Positions 1 through 8,950 of a stretch of DNA of 64,000 nucleotides are shown here, one piece after another. This stretch comes from Oscillatoria acuminata PCC 6304. GTDB taxonomy: Bacteria; Cyanobacteriota; Cyanobacteriia; Cyanobacteriales; Laspinemataceae. The notes below the pieces were generated by a model that saw nothing but the letters and a program-made list of their open reading frames with translations, did no database searches and was not told where the DNA came from. A program made the position numbers and the translations under genes. The DNA lies in assembly GCF_000317105.1 (NCBI RefSeq), contig NC_019693.1, positions 5,271,227 through 5,335,226 of the forward strand. The letters are read 5' to 3'. Every line of letters begins with the position of its first letter. Positions within the stretch are counted from its first letter, which is position 1.

Positions 1-576
1 GCACCGATTGGTGAGGCGATCGAAACCATTAGTGGCGATACCCCAGCGAAGAAAAAACCCGAATACTGGGCCAATGGAACATTAGTCTGGTACAGAACCA
101 CCGATTTAACCACAGCAGGAACAATGTTTGTTTCGGGTTCTACTCACAAAATTACCGAGTTAGGGCGGCAGCACAGTAAAATTCGCACATTCCCCCCCTA
201 TTCGGTGATGATGACATCCCGGGCCACCATTGGGGTTGTGGCAATTAATACCACCACGGCTTGTACTAACCAAGGATTTATTACTTGTATCCCCAACGAA
301 CGGTTATCAGCTTACTATTTATATTTTTGGATTAAGGAAAACCGCGATCGCATTTTTAACCTGGCATCAGGATTAATGTACCGCGAAATCAATCTCGGCT
401 GGTTTCGACAATTACCGATCGCCATTCCCGACTCCGCTACCCACCGTCAGTTTATCGAAACCCTCGACCCCCTCTGTCGGCAAATCGAAACATTACAAGC
501 GAAAACGACTACCCTCAAGTTAACTCGGGAGTTCCTCTTAAATAAATTACTCTCCGGCGAAATTGATATCGAGTAG
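1..576 (+). CDS. hsdS: Type I restriction-modification specificity subunit (HsdS), C-terminal part, cut by window edge
   Basis: The reading frame is open from base 1, so the gene starts outside the window and only about 191 C-terminal residues are visible. The segment reads as the second target-recognition domain of a type I S subunit: a GDTP..KKPEYW start, a TTDL stretch, an aromatic strand-rich core, then a LPIAIPD segment. A C-terminal helix follows (about the last 50 residues, ending LLNKLLSGEIDIE), typical of the conserved helical region that packs against the methyltransferase subunit. Family knowledge: S subunits direct the HsdM/HsdR complex to a bipartite DNA site. No hsdM or hsdR lies downstream, so partners would be upstream of base 1. 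Whether the protein is full length cannot be judged. Confidence 0.85.
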   Translation, partial: APIGEAIETISGDTPAKKKPEYWANGTLVWYRTTDLTTAGTMFVSGSTHKITELGRQHSKIRTFPPYSVMMTSRATIGVVAINTTTACTNQGFITCIPNERLSAYYLYFWIKENRDRIFNLASGLMYREINLGWFRQLPIAIPDSATHRQFIETLDPLCRQIETLQAKTTTLKLTREFLLNKLLSGEIDIE

Positions 577-817
577 AGAACAGGTGAAGGGATATCATTG
601 GGGATTAGGGTGCAACAAAGGCTGAACCTACTCCGATTCGATTCAACATCGGGGAAAGTCCAGGGGGGAGATGACCGAAAATATCTATTTTTATTAAAAA
701 AATTACTCTCCCCAACTGATTAATCCTTAGAAATTAAGAAAATTTTAAAACCCCATGTCTGAGGGGAAATGCTCCCGCAGAGCTTCCCAAATTTTCCGCA
801 AATTTATTAATTTTATC

Positions 818-2041
818 TTATCGGTTATTGGGCTTGATTTCTCTAGGAAAAATAATCATAAACTCAGACCCTTCCCCAATTTGAGAAATGACTTCAATTT
901 CTCCTTTCAGAAGTTCAACCAGTTGGGAAACGATGGTCAAGCCTAAGCCGGTACTGCCCTCAGCTTGTTTAGAAACCCGCTGGGCGACTCGGGAAAATGG
1001 CTGAAAAATTCGTTCCATATTTTCTGGCGCAATTCCAATGCCCGTATCCCTAATCCCCAGCAACCATTTATCATCAGGAAGGCTTTCACAGATCACCGTA
1101 ATAGAGCCAGTTTCAGTGTAGCGGACTGCATTACTGAGTAGATTGATTAAAATCTGCTGGAAGCGAGACAGATCGGTAATCACCTGCTCGGGAGCGCGAT
1201 CGTTGCTAATAATAATTGATAATTCTTTCGCTTGAGCCAGGGGTTCAATAGTTTCTACAGTAGCCGCAATTACAGAATTGAGGTCTATTTTCATCAATTT
1301 TAATTGAGTCTTTCCTGCATCAACCTGAGACAGTTCTAGGGAATTATTCACCAGTTGTAGCAATTGCCGAGAAGCGCGCAGGACTCGCTCAATTCGCTCA
1401 ATCGTGATGGAATCTTCTTCCGTTTTGGCTTGTTGCTGACGCAGGAGCAGTTGGGAATAAGCCATAATTGAATTTAAAGGCGTTTTTAGTTCATGAGCCA
1501 GTTGAGAAAAACTTTCTTGGCTCAGACTCAGCAGCCGCGTTAATTCTTCATTATTGTTAGTAATTTGCCGCTGAAGATTTTCTAGTTTTTGGGTCCGCTC
1601 TTCTACAAATTGATGAAAGCAATAAGCACTCGCTTGGTCTATGACGGCATCGATCACCCGAAATGCTCGATAAGATTCAGTCTTCGGCAATTCTAGGAGA
1701 TCATCTTTTAAAATAGAAAAAACAACCTGGCGCAGGAGTCGATATTCCCGCGAAATTTCGGCTGCATCATAGCCATGCTCAAACCGATTAATTCCATGTT
1801 CTAAACTAGCTTGAGCCACTATTTCAAAATCATCTTCCTCTGATTCATTCAAAGCCGTTGTCATTGCTTCCAAAACTTGAGGAATTAAATTGATGAGGGC
1901 GGGTTCAGATAAGTTTTTGGAGTTTTCAATTTTAGTATCTAACCGGACTTTGGTTTTCCATTGGTTGAGGATTTCGTCTATTTTACTGGCAAAAGCTTGG
2001 CTGATAGTTTCCATAAAAGCTGAGTTAATGGGGTTCATCAT
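818..2041 (-). CDS. Sensor histidine kinase with RsbRD-type N-terminal domain
   Basis: This is a 407-residue cytoplasmic kinase with no membrane segment. Residues about 10-160 form an all-helical domain resembling the RsbRD N-terminal domain of stressosome-type and RsbU-pathway proteins. A coiled coil (about 150-180) leads to a HisKA domain with the H box AHELKTPLN. It is followed by an ATPase domain with the N box (NLLSNAVRYTE), a DTGIGI G1 box and a GSTGLGL G2 box. These elements indicate an intact autokinase. No response regulator is adjacent, so it is an orphan kinase whose partner is elsewhere. The start is one of two tandem ATG codons at 2041. The N-terminal domain assignment is by sequence feel and less certain than the kinase call. 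Confidence 0.88.
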   Translation of the reverse strand: MMNPINSAFMETISQAFASKIDEILNQWKTKVRLDTKIENSKNLSEPALINLIPQVLEAMTTALNESEEDDFEIVAQASLEHGINRFEHGYDAAEISREYRLLRQVVFSILKDDLLELPKTESYRAFRVIDAVIDQASAYCFHQFVEERTQKLENLQRQITNNNEELTRLLSLSQESFSQLAHELKTPLNSIMAYSQLLLRQQQAKTEEDSITIERIERVLRASRQLLQLVNNSLELSQVDAGKTQLKLMKIDLNSVIAATVETIEPLAQAKELSIIISNDRAPEQVITDLSRFQQILINLLSNAVRYTETGSITVICESLPDDKWLLGIRDTGIGIAPENMERIFQPFSRVAQRVSKQAEGSTGLGLTIVSQLVELLKGEIEVISQIGEGSEFMIIFPREIKPNNR

Positions 2042-2749
2042 AGAGAGGACAGTTCAGGGATGATAAACGGGAGGATTGGAGTCAGAAGGGTTCAGGAAGC
2101 CAGAACAATTTAGCCGTGGGATGGGAGGGGCGATCGCCAGGATAGCGATTGCTGGAATAACCATTGTACTTTTTGGAGTATTTATTGAAGCGCTATAGAC
2201 AGAACATTCCTGATTATTTTACAAGATCTTGACCACTATGGCATAGTTTTCAGCCCGATCGCTCCAAACGGGTTCGTCTAGGGCTCCTCACCGGGCAACT
2301 CCAGCCCCATCCCTTAAAAATCGGCATTATCAATATCCCGGAATCATCACCCTCTACTGAGGGTCCTAACCACTCCCCATACAGCAGGCATCACCCCAGG
2401 GTTTATCAAAATTGCTCCGGTTGCATTTTGAAGGAATAAAACCCTCAATTTCCCCCTCCCGATTCACCCGGATTTCATGTTGATGGACTTGAGCAAAGCG
2501 CCAGCTTTAAGTGAATTTTCTTCTTCATTCTTAAATGAGTTGTCCCACCCTAAGCCAGCCAGCTATTCACCCTATTTAAAGAGGCTTGACTAAACTATCT
2601 CCTAGAAAAAATTCGCTCATTTAATTAAATTTAAACCCAGCAAGGGCAGATTATCTGGAGGTTAGATTGTTAGGGGTTTGAGGCCATCAAATTATTCCTA
2701 TCCCCCTATCAGTTTATCTAAAAATCTGCTAAACTAGATAAAAATACCG
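2042..2749. other. Intergenic region with no recognised gene
   Basis: About 700 bases separate the orphan kinase (minus strand) from the Uma2 gene (plus strand), so this is a divergent promoter region for both. One GGGGCGATCGCC HIP1-type site lies near 2130. The stretch close to 2700-2745 is AT-rich and could hold the Uma2 promoter, but no clear -35/-10 pair was found. No convincing small coding frame or strong hairpin was seen. Confidence 0.5.
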
Positions 2750-2767
2750 ATGAACGGGGAGACCAAT

Positions 2768-3472
2768 ATGGTACAGAGTCAAACCTCGGAGATTCCTATC
2801 TTTCCCCCAGGCGATTTATGGAGTGAGGAGCCGCCATTGGAAAGTTATCGACACCTTAAACAACTGCTGCTGCTGCTTGCTTGTTTAGAGCGGTTTTGGA
2901 AAAATCGCAATGATTTTTTTGTAGCCGCAAACATGAGTGTCTATTACAGTACCCGCCAGCGCAAATCGGAAGAGATGCGCGGACCGGATTTTTTCGTAGT
3001 TTTGAATACGGAACGCCGAGAGCGAAAAAGTTGGGTCATTTGGGAAGAAGAAGGAAAATATCCGAACTTTATTATCGAAGTCCTCTCTGATAGCACAGCC
3101 AACACCGATCGGGGCTTGAAAAAACAGCTTTACCAAGATGTTTGGCGAACTCCCGATTATTTTTGGTTTGATCCCTATAGTTTAGAGTTCCAGGGATTTC
3201 ACCTGATGAATGGGGAATATCAAGCCATTGAACCCAATGAGCACGGATGGCTTTGGAGTGAACAATTGCAGCTTTATTTGGGTATTTTAGAAGAAAAGCT
3301 GCGGTTTTTTACCCCAGAAGGGGAACTGGTTCTGACGCCAGAGGAAGAAGCGGATACCGAATATGCTCGTGCTCAGGAGGCGATCGCCCAAGTTGATGCC
3401 GAACGTCAGCGTAGCGCTATCTTGCGGCAAAAGCTGCAAGAACTGGGCATCAATCCGGATGAGATTCCTTAA
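2768..3472 (+). CDS. Uma2 family (DUF820) PD-(D/E)XK-fold endonuclease-like protein
   Basis: The product is 234 residues from the ATG at 2768. I prefer this start to the in-frame ATG at 2750 because a GGGGAG ribosome site lies five to six bases upstream of 2768. The core has the Uma2 pattern: an acidic GPDFFVVL strand, a WEEEGKYPNFIIEVLS motif carrying the putative catalytic Asp/Glu residues, a KKQLYQ helix and a PDYFWFDP strand. The C-terminus is a charged, coiled-coil-like tail (EEEADTEYARAQEAIAQVDAERQR) common in cyanobacterial members. These proteins occur in dozens of copies in filamentous cyanobacteria. A role in DNA processing or mobile elements is inferred from fold only, and no substrate is known. 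Confidence 0.9.
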   Translation: MVQSQTSEIPIFPPGDLWSEEPPLESYRHLKQLLLLLACLERFWKNRNDFFVAANMSVYYSTRQRKSEEMRGPDFFVVLNTERRERKSWVIWEEEGKYPNFIIEVLSDSTANTDRGLKKQLYQDVWRTPDYFWFDPYSLEFQGFHLMNGEYQAIEPNEHGWLWSEQLQLYLGILEEKLRFFTPEGELVLTPEEEADTEYARAQEAIAQVDAERQRSAILRQKLQELGINPDEIP

Positions 3473-3643
3473 TAGTTGTCAAGGTTAAAGGTTCCGAAAT
3501 AGTCTGCATTCCGGAATCTTTAACCCAATATTCCTAATTCAAATGAAAAACCTTTTGAAAAATTATTCACTTATCATAAAAATGAGTAAAAATAACTTTT
3601 ATAAATTTTATCTTTAAATGTGTTTTTATTTAAAAAAAGTAGA

Positions 3644-4321
3644 ATGGAATTTCTAATGGTTGTTCTGGATTTTATGAACTGGCCTATTTTACTGTTAGTT
3701 TTGGGTCTGGCTACGGTCGCCATTCCCTTGGGATTGAATGCCTACGTTTATGCCGTAACTTATGGCGATCGCTATCGGGAAATCGAACAGGTTCCCCCTC
3801 AACCGATTGCCATTGTTTTTGGGGCCGGGGTTTGGGAGGATGGGAGTCCCACCCCGATGCTGGCCGATCGCGTTCAAGCTGCGATCGATTTGTATAAACT
3901 GGGTCGCGTTCAGAAAATTTTGATGACTGGGGACAACTTCCACCCTGATTATGATGAAGTTCAAGCGATGTCATCTTATGCAGAAAAACAGGGGGTTCCA
4001 GTCACCGATATTATCCGCGATCGCGCCGGATTGAGCACTTATGATAGTTGTTATCGCGCTCAATCCCTGTTTGGCATTCAACAGGCGGTTTTAATTACCC
4101 AACGCTATCATCTCCCTCGGGCGGTTTATACGGGTCGCCAAATGGGAATTAAGGCAGTTGGTTTGGGAACCCCCGATTGGGGAATTTTCCGCAACGATTC
4201 GATGACTTACTATACTTTTCGGGAATTTATAGCCGTCGTCAAAGCATTATGGCAGGTGCAGGTTACTCGACCTAAACCCAGGGTGATCGGCCCTTTTGAA
4301 GGAGAGAAATCAGGGGAATAA
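3644..4321 (+). CDS. YdcF/SanA-like DUF218 family membrane-anchored protein
   Basis: The predicted protein is about 225 residues with one N-terminal membrane segment (FMNWPILLLVLGLATVAIPL) followed by a periplasmic DUF218 domain. Visible family motifs are IVFGAGVWEDGSPTPMLADRV, LMTGDN, DRAGLSTYDSCYRA and ITQRYHLPRA. The arrangement matches SanA (vancomycin exclusion at high temperature in E. coli) and related ElyC-type envelope proteins, which act in cell-wall or envelope-carrier homeostasis. The biochemical activity is not established. A GTG at 3620 and an ATG at 3656 are alternative starts, and none has a strong ribosome site. The gene stands alone, and a hairpin follows at 4386-4422. Confidence 0.87.
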   Translation: MEFLMVVLDFMNWPILLLVLGLATVAIPLGLNAYVYAVTYGDRYREIEQVPPQPIAIVFGAGVWEDGSPTPMLADRVQAAIDLYKLGRVQKILMTGDNFHPDYDEVQAMSSYAEKQGVPVTDIIRDRAGLSTYDSCYRAQSLFGIQQAVLITQRYHLPRAVYTGRQMGIKAVGLGTPDWGIFRNDSMTYYTFREFIAVVKALWQVQVTRPKPRVIGPFEGEKSGE

Positions 4322-4380
4322 ACGGTAGACTGTTGGACCGAAGTCTGTCCGGCAGTTGCCCAAATTTTTCTGGATGCCAT

Positions 4381-4422
4381 AAAAAAAAGACGCGCTCAAC
4401 AAATTGCGTTAATCGCGTCTTT
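4381..4422 (-). terminator. Rho-independent terminator (minus-strand direction)
   Basis: A perfect 9-bp inverted repeat (AAAGACGCG at 4386-4394, CGCGTCTTT at 4414-4422) has an A-run at 4381-4388 on the plus strand. Read on the minus strand this becomes a stem followed by a T-run. It therefore terminates transcripts from the small minus-strand gene(s) upstream at 4.5-5.4 kb, and may also stop the plus-strand SanA-like gene. Confidence 0.75.
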
Positions 4423-4535
4423 ACAAAACTAATTTTGGGATGAATTCAGTCTTTTAGGGATACCGAACTGGAATTCCGAGGTTTCTTAAATACTCCTGCA
4501 TCGATGCCCTGAATTTTTCTGGAGTAAATAAAAAC

Positions 4536-4721
4536 TTACGGATTTTTCTCATCCACTAGCCCCACCTGAGACCACAGTAGTTTTACCATCAGCGCTTTAG
4601 CAATAGCATTCAATTCTTCCCCTGATTCTGATTCGTCTGGTCCTAAGTTTGATTTTGGATCCCTGGGGGATGAGGATTCATCGTCTTGATTATCAACTTT
4701 GGGGGAATCTTCTGGGTTCAT
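4536..4721 (-). CDS. Small acidic hypothetical protein
   Basis: This 61-residue frame starts at the ATG at 4721, where AAGG precedes at suitable spacing; a TTG at 4745 would add eight residues. The N-terminal half is a low-complexity, acidic, Ser/Pro/Asp-rich stretch (residues about 1-35). The C-terminal half looks helical and hydrophobic (ELNAIAKALMVKLLWSQVGLV). No family was recognised. The correctly placed downstream terminator (4381-4422) and start signal argue that it is expressed. It could be a cyanobacterium-specific regulatory or adaptor peptide, but no function is assigned. Confidence 0.5.
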   Translation of the reverse strand: MNPEDSPKVDNQDDESSSPRDPKSNLGPDESESGEELNAIAKALMVKLLWSQVGLVDEKNP

Positions 4722-4905
4722 GCTGTCTTTACCTTCGAGGATCAATTCGGATATCTCTTCTTACTATAAATCCCTTTGTTTCTCTAAAAGGCGATCGTCG
4801 TCTAACCCTGATGTGAACATTATCCCCGGGAGATTGCGATCGCGATCGCTTTTCTCCCGGGGATAGACAAGACCCCGGCCAATTTCTCGGAAATATTACC
4901 CAATA

Positions 4906-5373
4906 TTATCTAAACAGAGTTAATTCCACCTGCCAGTTTTTCTGCTCAAACTGCTTGCGAGAATAAGGAAATTCTTCCCCGCTTTCTAGCTTAATAATAT
5001 AGTCATGAAGTTCGGGGATATTTTCTACAACTAGAGGAAATTTACAGGTCATTTTAGAAAAACCAGCTTGTAAAGGTTGTGGGGTCCCTACCTCTAACGT
5101 CCCCGTGGCGATCGCCTGGCGATCGCTATTTTGAATGACTACTTTTGTCCCAGGATGGAGAGATTTTTCTTGACTCTGAAGGCAGGGGTCTCCAGGTTCC
5201 GTAAATAGTATTTCTACATAACCCCTTAATTTTCCAGGTTGTGACTGGATGGAGTCTCCTGGGTTAATCACGTTTTTGGGACCCGGTGTAGAAAGGGGCA
5301 TGAACCCGACTAAAAGTCCCCCGACTGCAAAAACTCCCACCGTTCGTAAAATAGACAAGTTAACCGTCTTCAT
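4906..5373 (-). CDS. Exported hypothetical protein
   Basis: The 155-residue product begins with a likely signal peptide or N-terminal anchor (MKTVNLSILRTVGVFAVGGLLVGFMPLS). The remaining ~125 residues read as a small beta-rich domain: alternating strands such as KLRGYVEILF, TKVVIQN and IATGTLEVG, and a final QVELTLF strand. Two cysteines (in GDPCLQ and KMTCKFP) could form a disulfide after export. No family was recognised. It lies in the same direction as the small acidic protein downstream, about 185 bases away, and may share its terminator. The location is inferred to be periplasm or outer surface. Confidence 0.6.
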   Translation of the reverse strand: MKTVNLSILRTVGVFAVGGLLVGFMPLSTPGPKNVINPGDSIQSQPGKLRGYVEILFTEPGDPCLQSQEKSLHPGTKVVIQNSDRQAIATGTLEVGTPQPLQAGFSKMTCKFPLVVENIPELHDYIIKLESGEEFPYSRKQFEQKNWQVELTLFR

Positions 5374-5994
5374 AAAGTTGGCATTAATTGCTGTTTGTTT
5401 GGAGGTTAATAAACCGATGCCTTATTTTGAACTTTTTTCAGAAATATAATCAGCCTCTGAAGGCATCACAGGGCTTTGGTCTGACTTGCGAATGCTGCCA
5501 CAACTCTATGTTTTATTTTCACAGCCTTCCCTGAATTTTTCATCATTCTTAGGGGGGATTTTAGAAAATTTCTCTGTTTTTCGTCTTTGTCCAGATATCT
5601 TTATCCCAATTTTGCTCAAATTCGTGTTACTTTACGTCAGATGAGTATCTAAACCTTCAATAAATAACAGTCTAAATTTTGAGCTAAGTCGAAACTGTTT
5701 AACGTCTATTTGTTAACCAAAAATGAGAATTTTTAATCAAAAAATTAAGCATTTTTTCAGGCAACTTCAAAATTTTAAAGATAATATTTTATCCCGAAAA
5801 TAAGTGATTCTGGGGTGGATACAGATTCAGTGTTTAGGGCTTTTCCCTGATTTAGACTAGTCCCGGGAGTTAGCCTAGGACAAAAAAGCCGAAATCAGAG
5901 CGATCGCGATCGCTACTCAACCGTGATAGGGATTATTCATCCCGGTGATAGGAGTCCGTTTCATTTTCAAAGAAACTGGAGAAGATCTAAAGAG

Positions 5995-6152
5995 TAGAAT
6001 CTCAAGTCCGAATTCGACCGCCCGCTTGGGAAACCTAAACCTCTTGCGGAGCAGTCAATAGATGGAGAGCCATCCGGGTTGACCCGCTAAGAGGCTGTAA
6101 TGTCCATGCAAGTGCTGACTTAGCACCCGCTCGTAACAACAGAGGAAACCAG
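5995..6152 (+). promoter_or_regulatory. Structured 5' leader RNA upstream of the Mo-nitro_C gene
   Basis: Several stems can be drawn directly. TCTCAAG (6000-6006) pairs with CTTGGGA (6025-6031). CCTCTTGCGG (6040-6049) pairs with CCGC-T-AAGAGG (6084-6094), enclosing GATGG/CCATC (6061-6065/6070-6074) with an AGAG loop. GTGCT/AGCAC (6112-6116/6122-6126) forms a third hairpin. A competing hairpin CGGG-TTGA-CCCG (6075-6086) shares bases with the long-range stem, so two mutually exclusive folds exist. The ribosome site AGAGGA (6141-6146) and the ATG at 6153 follow. It does not match any riboswitch class I could recall. Confidence 0.45.
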
Positions 6153-6530
6153 ATGAATGTATTAGATTATACCATACAGCATCTAATTCGCATCACTTGG
6201 ATAGAGCTTTCTGAAAAAGCGACCCCACAAAGCGATCACTCTAGGGTTCCAACTCGTCCACACCGGCAATTTTTCCAGCCATTAGGCCCACTCAAGCAGT
6301 GGCTCGATCGCCTAGAAATTCGCGATCGCCAACTGGCACATAGCTTGTGTAAACTAATTCCCGCCCAATGTCCATTTGAACGGGATATCAAAATCTGTGG
6401 TCGTGTCTTATTTCACATTCCGCCCCTATGTAAACTCAACCCATTTTATGAACAGTTTGTAGGGCTACGCTTCCGAGCATTATGTTATTTAGCCGATGAA
6501 TGTGGCGAGGACGTCACCGTTTATTGTTAA
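6153..6530 (+). CDS. Mo-dependent nitrogenase C-terminal domain protein (Mo-nitro_C)
   Basis: This 125-residue protein has the hallmark block of the cyanobacterial Mo-nitro_C family: PLKQWLD, then LIPAQCPFERDIK, HIPPLCKLNPFYEQ and LRFRALCYLADECGED. It carries six cysteines in its second half, including CPFERD and CK, suggestive of metal or redox chemistry, though no function has been shown. Despite its name, the family is widespread in cyanobacteria that do not fix nitrogen. No nif gene is nearby, so nitrogen fixation should not be inferred. The start is supported by GAGGA six bases upstream. It converges with the transglutaminase-fold gene 46 bases away and has an unusual structured leader. 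Confidence 0.88.
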   Translation: MNVLDYTIQHLIRITWIELSEKATPQSDHSRVPTRPHRQFFQPLGPLKQWLDRLEIRDRQLAHSLCKLIPAQCPFERDIKICGRVLFHIPPLCKLNPFYEQFVGLRFRALCYLADECGEDVTVYC

Positions 6531-6575
6531 ACAACACCCGTGTTTTCGCCCTCACCCTTCTTGACCCAACTGCTG

Positions 6576-8864
6576 CTACTTTCGACGGAGTTGCGATCGC
6601 TTTTTCAACGCTTCTAACCGTTGCTGGAGAAGACCAAGATTCGGTTCACTTCCCCCATAACGCCAACTCACATAAGCGTGAGAAATCTCCTCCACTGCGG
6701 ATGCGTCAGTCTGGGGTTGATGTTGGTGCAACTCTCGCGCATACTCGAACGGGGTTTGCGCCGGATGTTTGCGGTATCCCTGGCGTCCTAATGTATCTAG
6801 CATTTGCTGGTACAGTCGTTCCACTGGGGGCATTTTTGCCAAAAACCGACGATAGCGCCATTGTTGGAAGCCACTCCAAGCTAACCAACCCAGAAATGCC
6901 ACAGCCGTGAGCAAGATAGCACCCGTAAAGAGTCCCAACCAGCCTTGGGTAAATAGCCGCAATACCCAGATAATGCTCCCCACCAGCCAACCGCCTAGGA
7001 TAGAAAACAAGGCTTGCAGAAATCCCGTTACTGGAGAAGGCAGCCACCCGGCAACCCACCGCCACAACGCCCGCAACACGCTAAAGGTCTGATATTCTTG
7101 AATGGATGGGGGAATGATTTCATGGCCGGGAATCGGGTCAAAGGCAAACCACCCATATTCGGGAAAATACACCTCTGTCATGGCATAGGCGTCAGTATTA
7201 CGAACTACATAAAGTCCGGTAAAAGGATTAAACTCGCCCGGTGCAAACCCCACCACTAACCGGGAAGGAATCCCAATGGAACGTAGCATCACCGTATAGA
7301 CGGTGGAGAAGTGGTCGGGATAGCCCCCCTGTTGCTGGAATAGAAACGTCTCAACTAAATCATCCTCGGGTCCTAAGAAAGGTAGACCAAAGGGGTCGTT
7401 GGGAATGCTGTAGTTTTGTTTGATGTATTGAGCCAGGTAGAGGGCCTGTTCGTAGGGGGAGGTTAAGGGATTGGGTGAGCTTGCTAAAATTTCCTCTGTC
7501 TGTTGGCGCACGCGATCGCTGATTTCTGGAGGGACTTGCAGGTAATAATCGCGAATCGCCTTAGCATAGGTCGTGGGGGCTTGCGAAAGGACGGCGCGAT
7601 CGCGATAGGGGACTTCGGAAATCACCGTATAAGTTAGTCCCTTGACCAAACCCAAGGGCGATCGCAGACTACCTTCGGTATCGAAAGTCACCTGGTCCGT
7701 TGGAAAATAAAGCGATTTCGGCTCATATAGGGCCGGAATAATATTCGGTAAATCCGAAACTGCCGTATAACTTTGAACGATTTCCTGAGTTCTTCCCTGT
7801 CGGGTCCGGTCGAAGGGAACATTAAATTGATAGGACCAACTGGGACGGCGTAGGGTGGTTGCCTCTTCATTGCGACCAATTTCCCAACCTTGGCCGGTAT
7901 AGCGGTCAAAGGCCAAGACGCGCCAAAATCCTTCTGCTTGCGATCGCACCCGCATTACGACTTTGGGTGTCATTTCGCCCCGGAGATTTTGGTTCATCCG
8001 GTTATTGAACCCATAATAAAAGGTATCATCAATTTCTCCGGGTCCCTCACTGCCATCCCCCCCGGTACCGTCTCCGTCGCCGTTGCCATAGCCCGGATTG
8101 ACAATTTGACGTCCATCTAAATCGCCAGGGATTTCAATGGGAGAACTCACGGGAAAGGTCTGTAATTGATAGCCGGGAAAGCGCGGCATCACAGCAAAAA
8201 TCACCAGTCCGATCGCCAGAACCAGACTAAATAGGAAACCGTAAAAACCCAGTTGTCCATAGTTGATTTTCTTTTTTTTCTGGGTTCCGGTGGGATGTTT
8301 CTCCGGTTTCAGTCCCAGGCGCGATCGATAGTCGAAGACCAACGTCGGTAAGGCGATCGCCAAAAAGATTAATAATAATGGGGCGAAGGCTAAAGTCTGG
8401 CTGACGGTTCCGGCTACCCCCAACAGGATCAATCCGATTACCATCGAATAGCCCAAATCCGAGCGCCGGGGGAGGTCAAAACTATGGAGAACCTGAACTT
8501 GAATCAGCAGTTCAGCCAGAACCACACGGGTATCGTTGAGTTCCTGAATTAAGCGCCCAAAAAAAGCACCGAGGGCGACAAGCATCCCAATGGCGAGCAA
8601 AAATTTAACGGCAATATTGCGATCGCGGCGGCGATACCAACTCCAGGTCCCTCCCAGAATGCTCAAGGGGACTGCCCAAAGGCTGATTGTCGTCCCTGCC
8701 GCCACATCCGTTGCAATAATCCCGACGATGACAAGGGCCTGCACCAACACCCGCAGCATTAATGAGTCCTCCGGAGTCGGAGGTTTGCTCGCCTCGATTT
8801 GCTGTCGGATCCTCCGCCAGATGGGAATAAGGGACAGATGCCGAATCCCTGACGAGTTAAACAT
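6576..8864 (-). CDS. Transglutaminase-fold integral membrane protein (TgpA/DUF3488-DUF4129), probably catalytically inactive
   Basis: The 762-residue protein follows the TgpA plan. An N-terminal bundle of membrane helices (about 35-235) is followed by a large periplasmic region with a Gly-rich linker (about 255-285). The transglutaminase core lies at about 480-580, then a membrane helix pair (about 620-670) and a C-terminal cytoplasmic DUF4129 helix region. In active members the core reads G-Y-C-E and D-A-H-A with a downstream Asp. Here the Cys position is Pro516 (GGYPDHF), the His position is Tyr560 (DAYAMTEV) and only Asp576 remains (FDPIPG). The 44- and 16-residue spacings are compatible with the triad, so I infer loss of peptidase/transamidase chemistry. 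It is co-directional with patU and hetZ (86-base gap) and may be co-transcribed. A wall-related or scaffold role is only inference. Confidence 0.88.
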   Translation of the reverse strand: MFNSSGIRHLSLIPIWRRIRQQIEASKPPTPEDSLMLRVLVQALVIVGIIATDVAAGTTISLWAVPLSILGGTWSWYRRRDRNIAVKFLLAIGMLVALGAFFGRLIQELNDTRVVLAELLIQVQVLHSFDLPRRSDLGYSMVIGLILLGVAGTVSQTLAFAPLLLIFLAIALPTLVFDYRSRLGLKPEKHPTGTQKKKKINYGQLGFYGFLFSLVLAIGLVIFAVMPRFPGYQLQTFPVSSPIEIPGDLDGRQIVNPGYGNGDGDGTGGDGSEGPGEIDDTFYYGFNNRMNQNLRGEMTPKVVMRVRSQAEGFWRVLAFDRYTGQGWEIGRNEEATTLRRPSWSYQFNVPFDRTRQGRTQEIVQSYTAVSDLPNIIPALYEPKSLYFPTDQVTFDTEGSLRSPLGLVKGLTYTVISEVPYRDRAVLSQAPTTYAKAIRDYYLQVPPEISDRVRQQTEEILASSPNPLTSPYEQALYLAQYIKQNYSIPNDPFGLPFLGPEDDLVETFLFQQQGGYPDHFSTVYTVMLRSIGIPSRLVVGFAPGEFNPFTGLYVVRNTDAYAMTEVYFPEYGWFAFDPIPGHEIIPPSIQEYQTFSVLRALWRWVAGWLPSPVTGFLQALFSILGGWLVGSIIWVLRLFTQGWLGLFTGAILLTAVAFLGWLAWSGFQQWRYRRFLAKMPPVERLYQQMLDTLGRQGYRKHPAQTPFEYARELHQHQPQTDASAVEEISHAYVSWRYGGSEPNLGLLQQRLEALKKRSQLRRK

Positions 8865-8950
8865 AGTGATGAAGGATAAAAGAACAAAAGCGAGTCTTTC
8901 TTCCTTCCTAATTTACTCTATAGAGCAGATGAATGGCTCCGTTGCCAGTT

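Noticed and set aside
6153-6530. Evidence for nitrogen fixation from the Mo-nitro_C gene
   Set aside because: The domain name is historical; the family occurs in non-fixing cyanobacteria and no nif gene is in the window.
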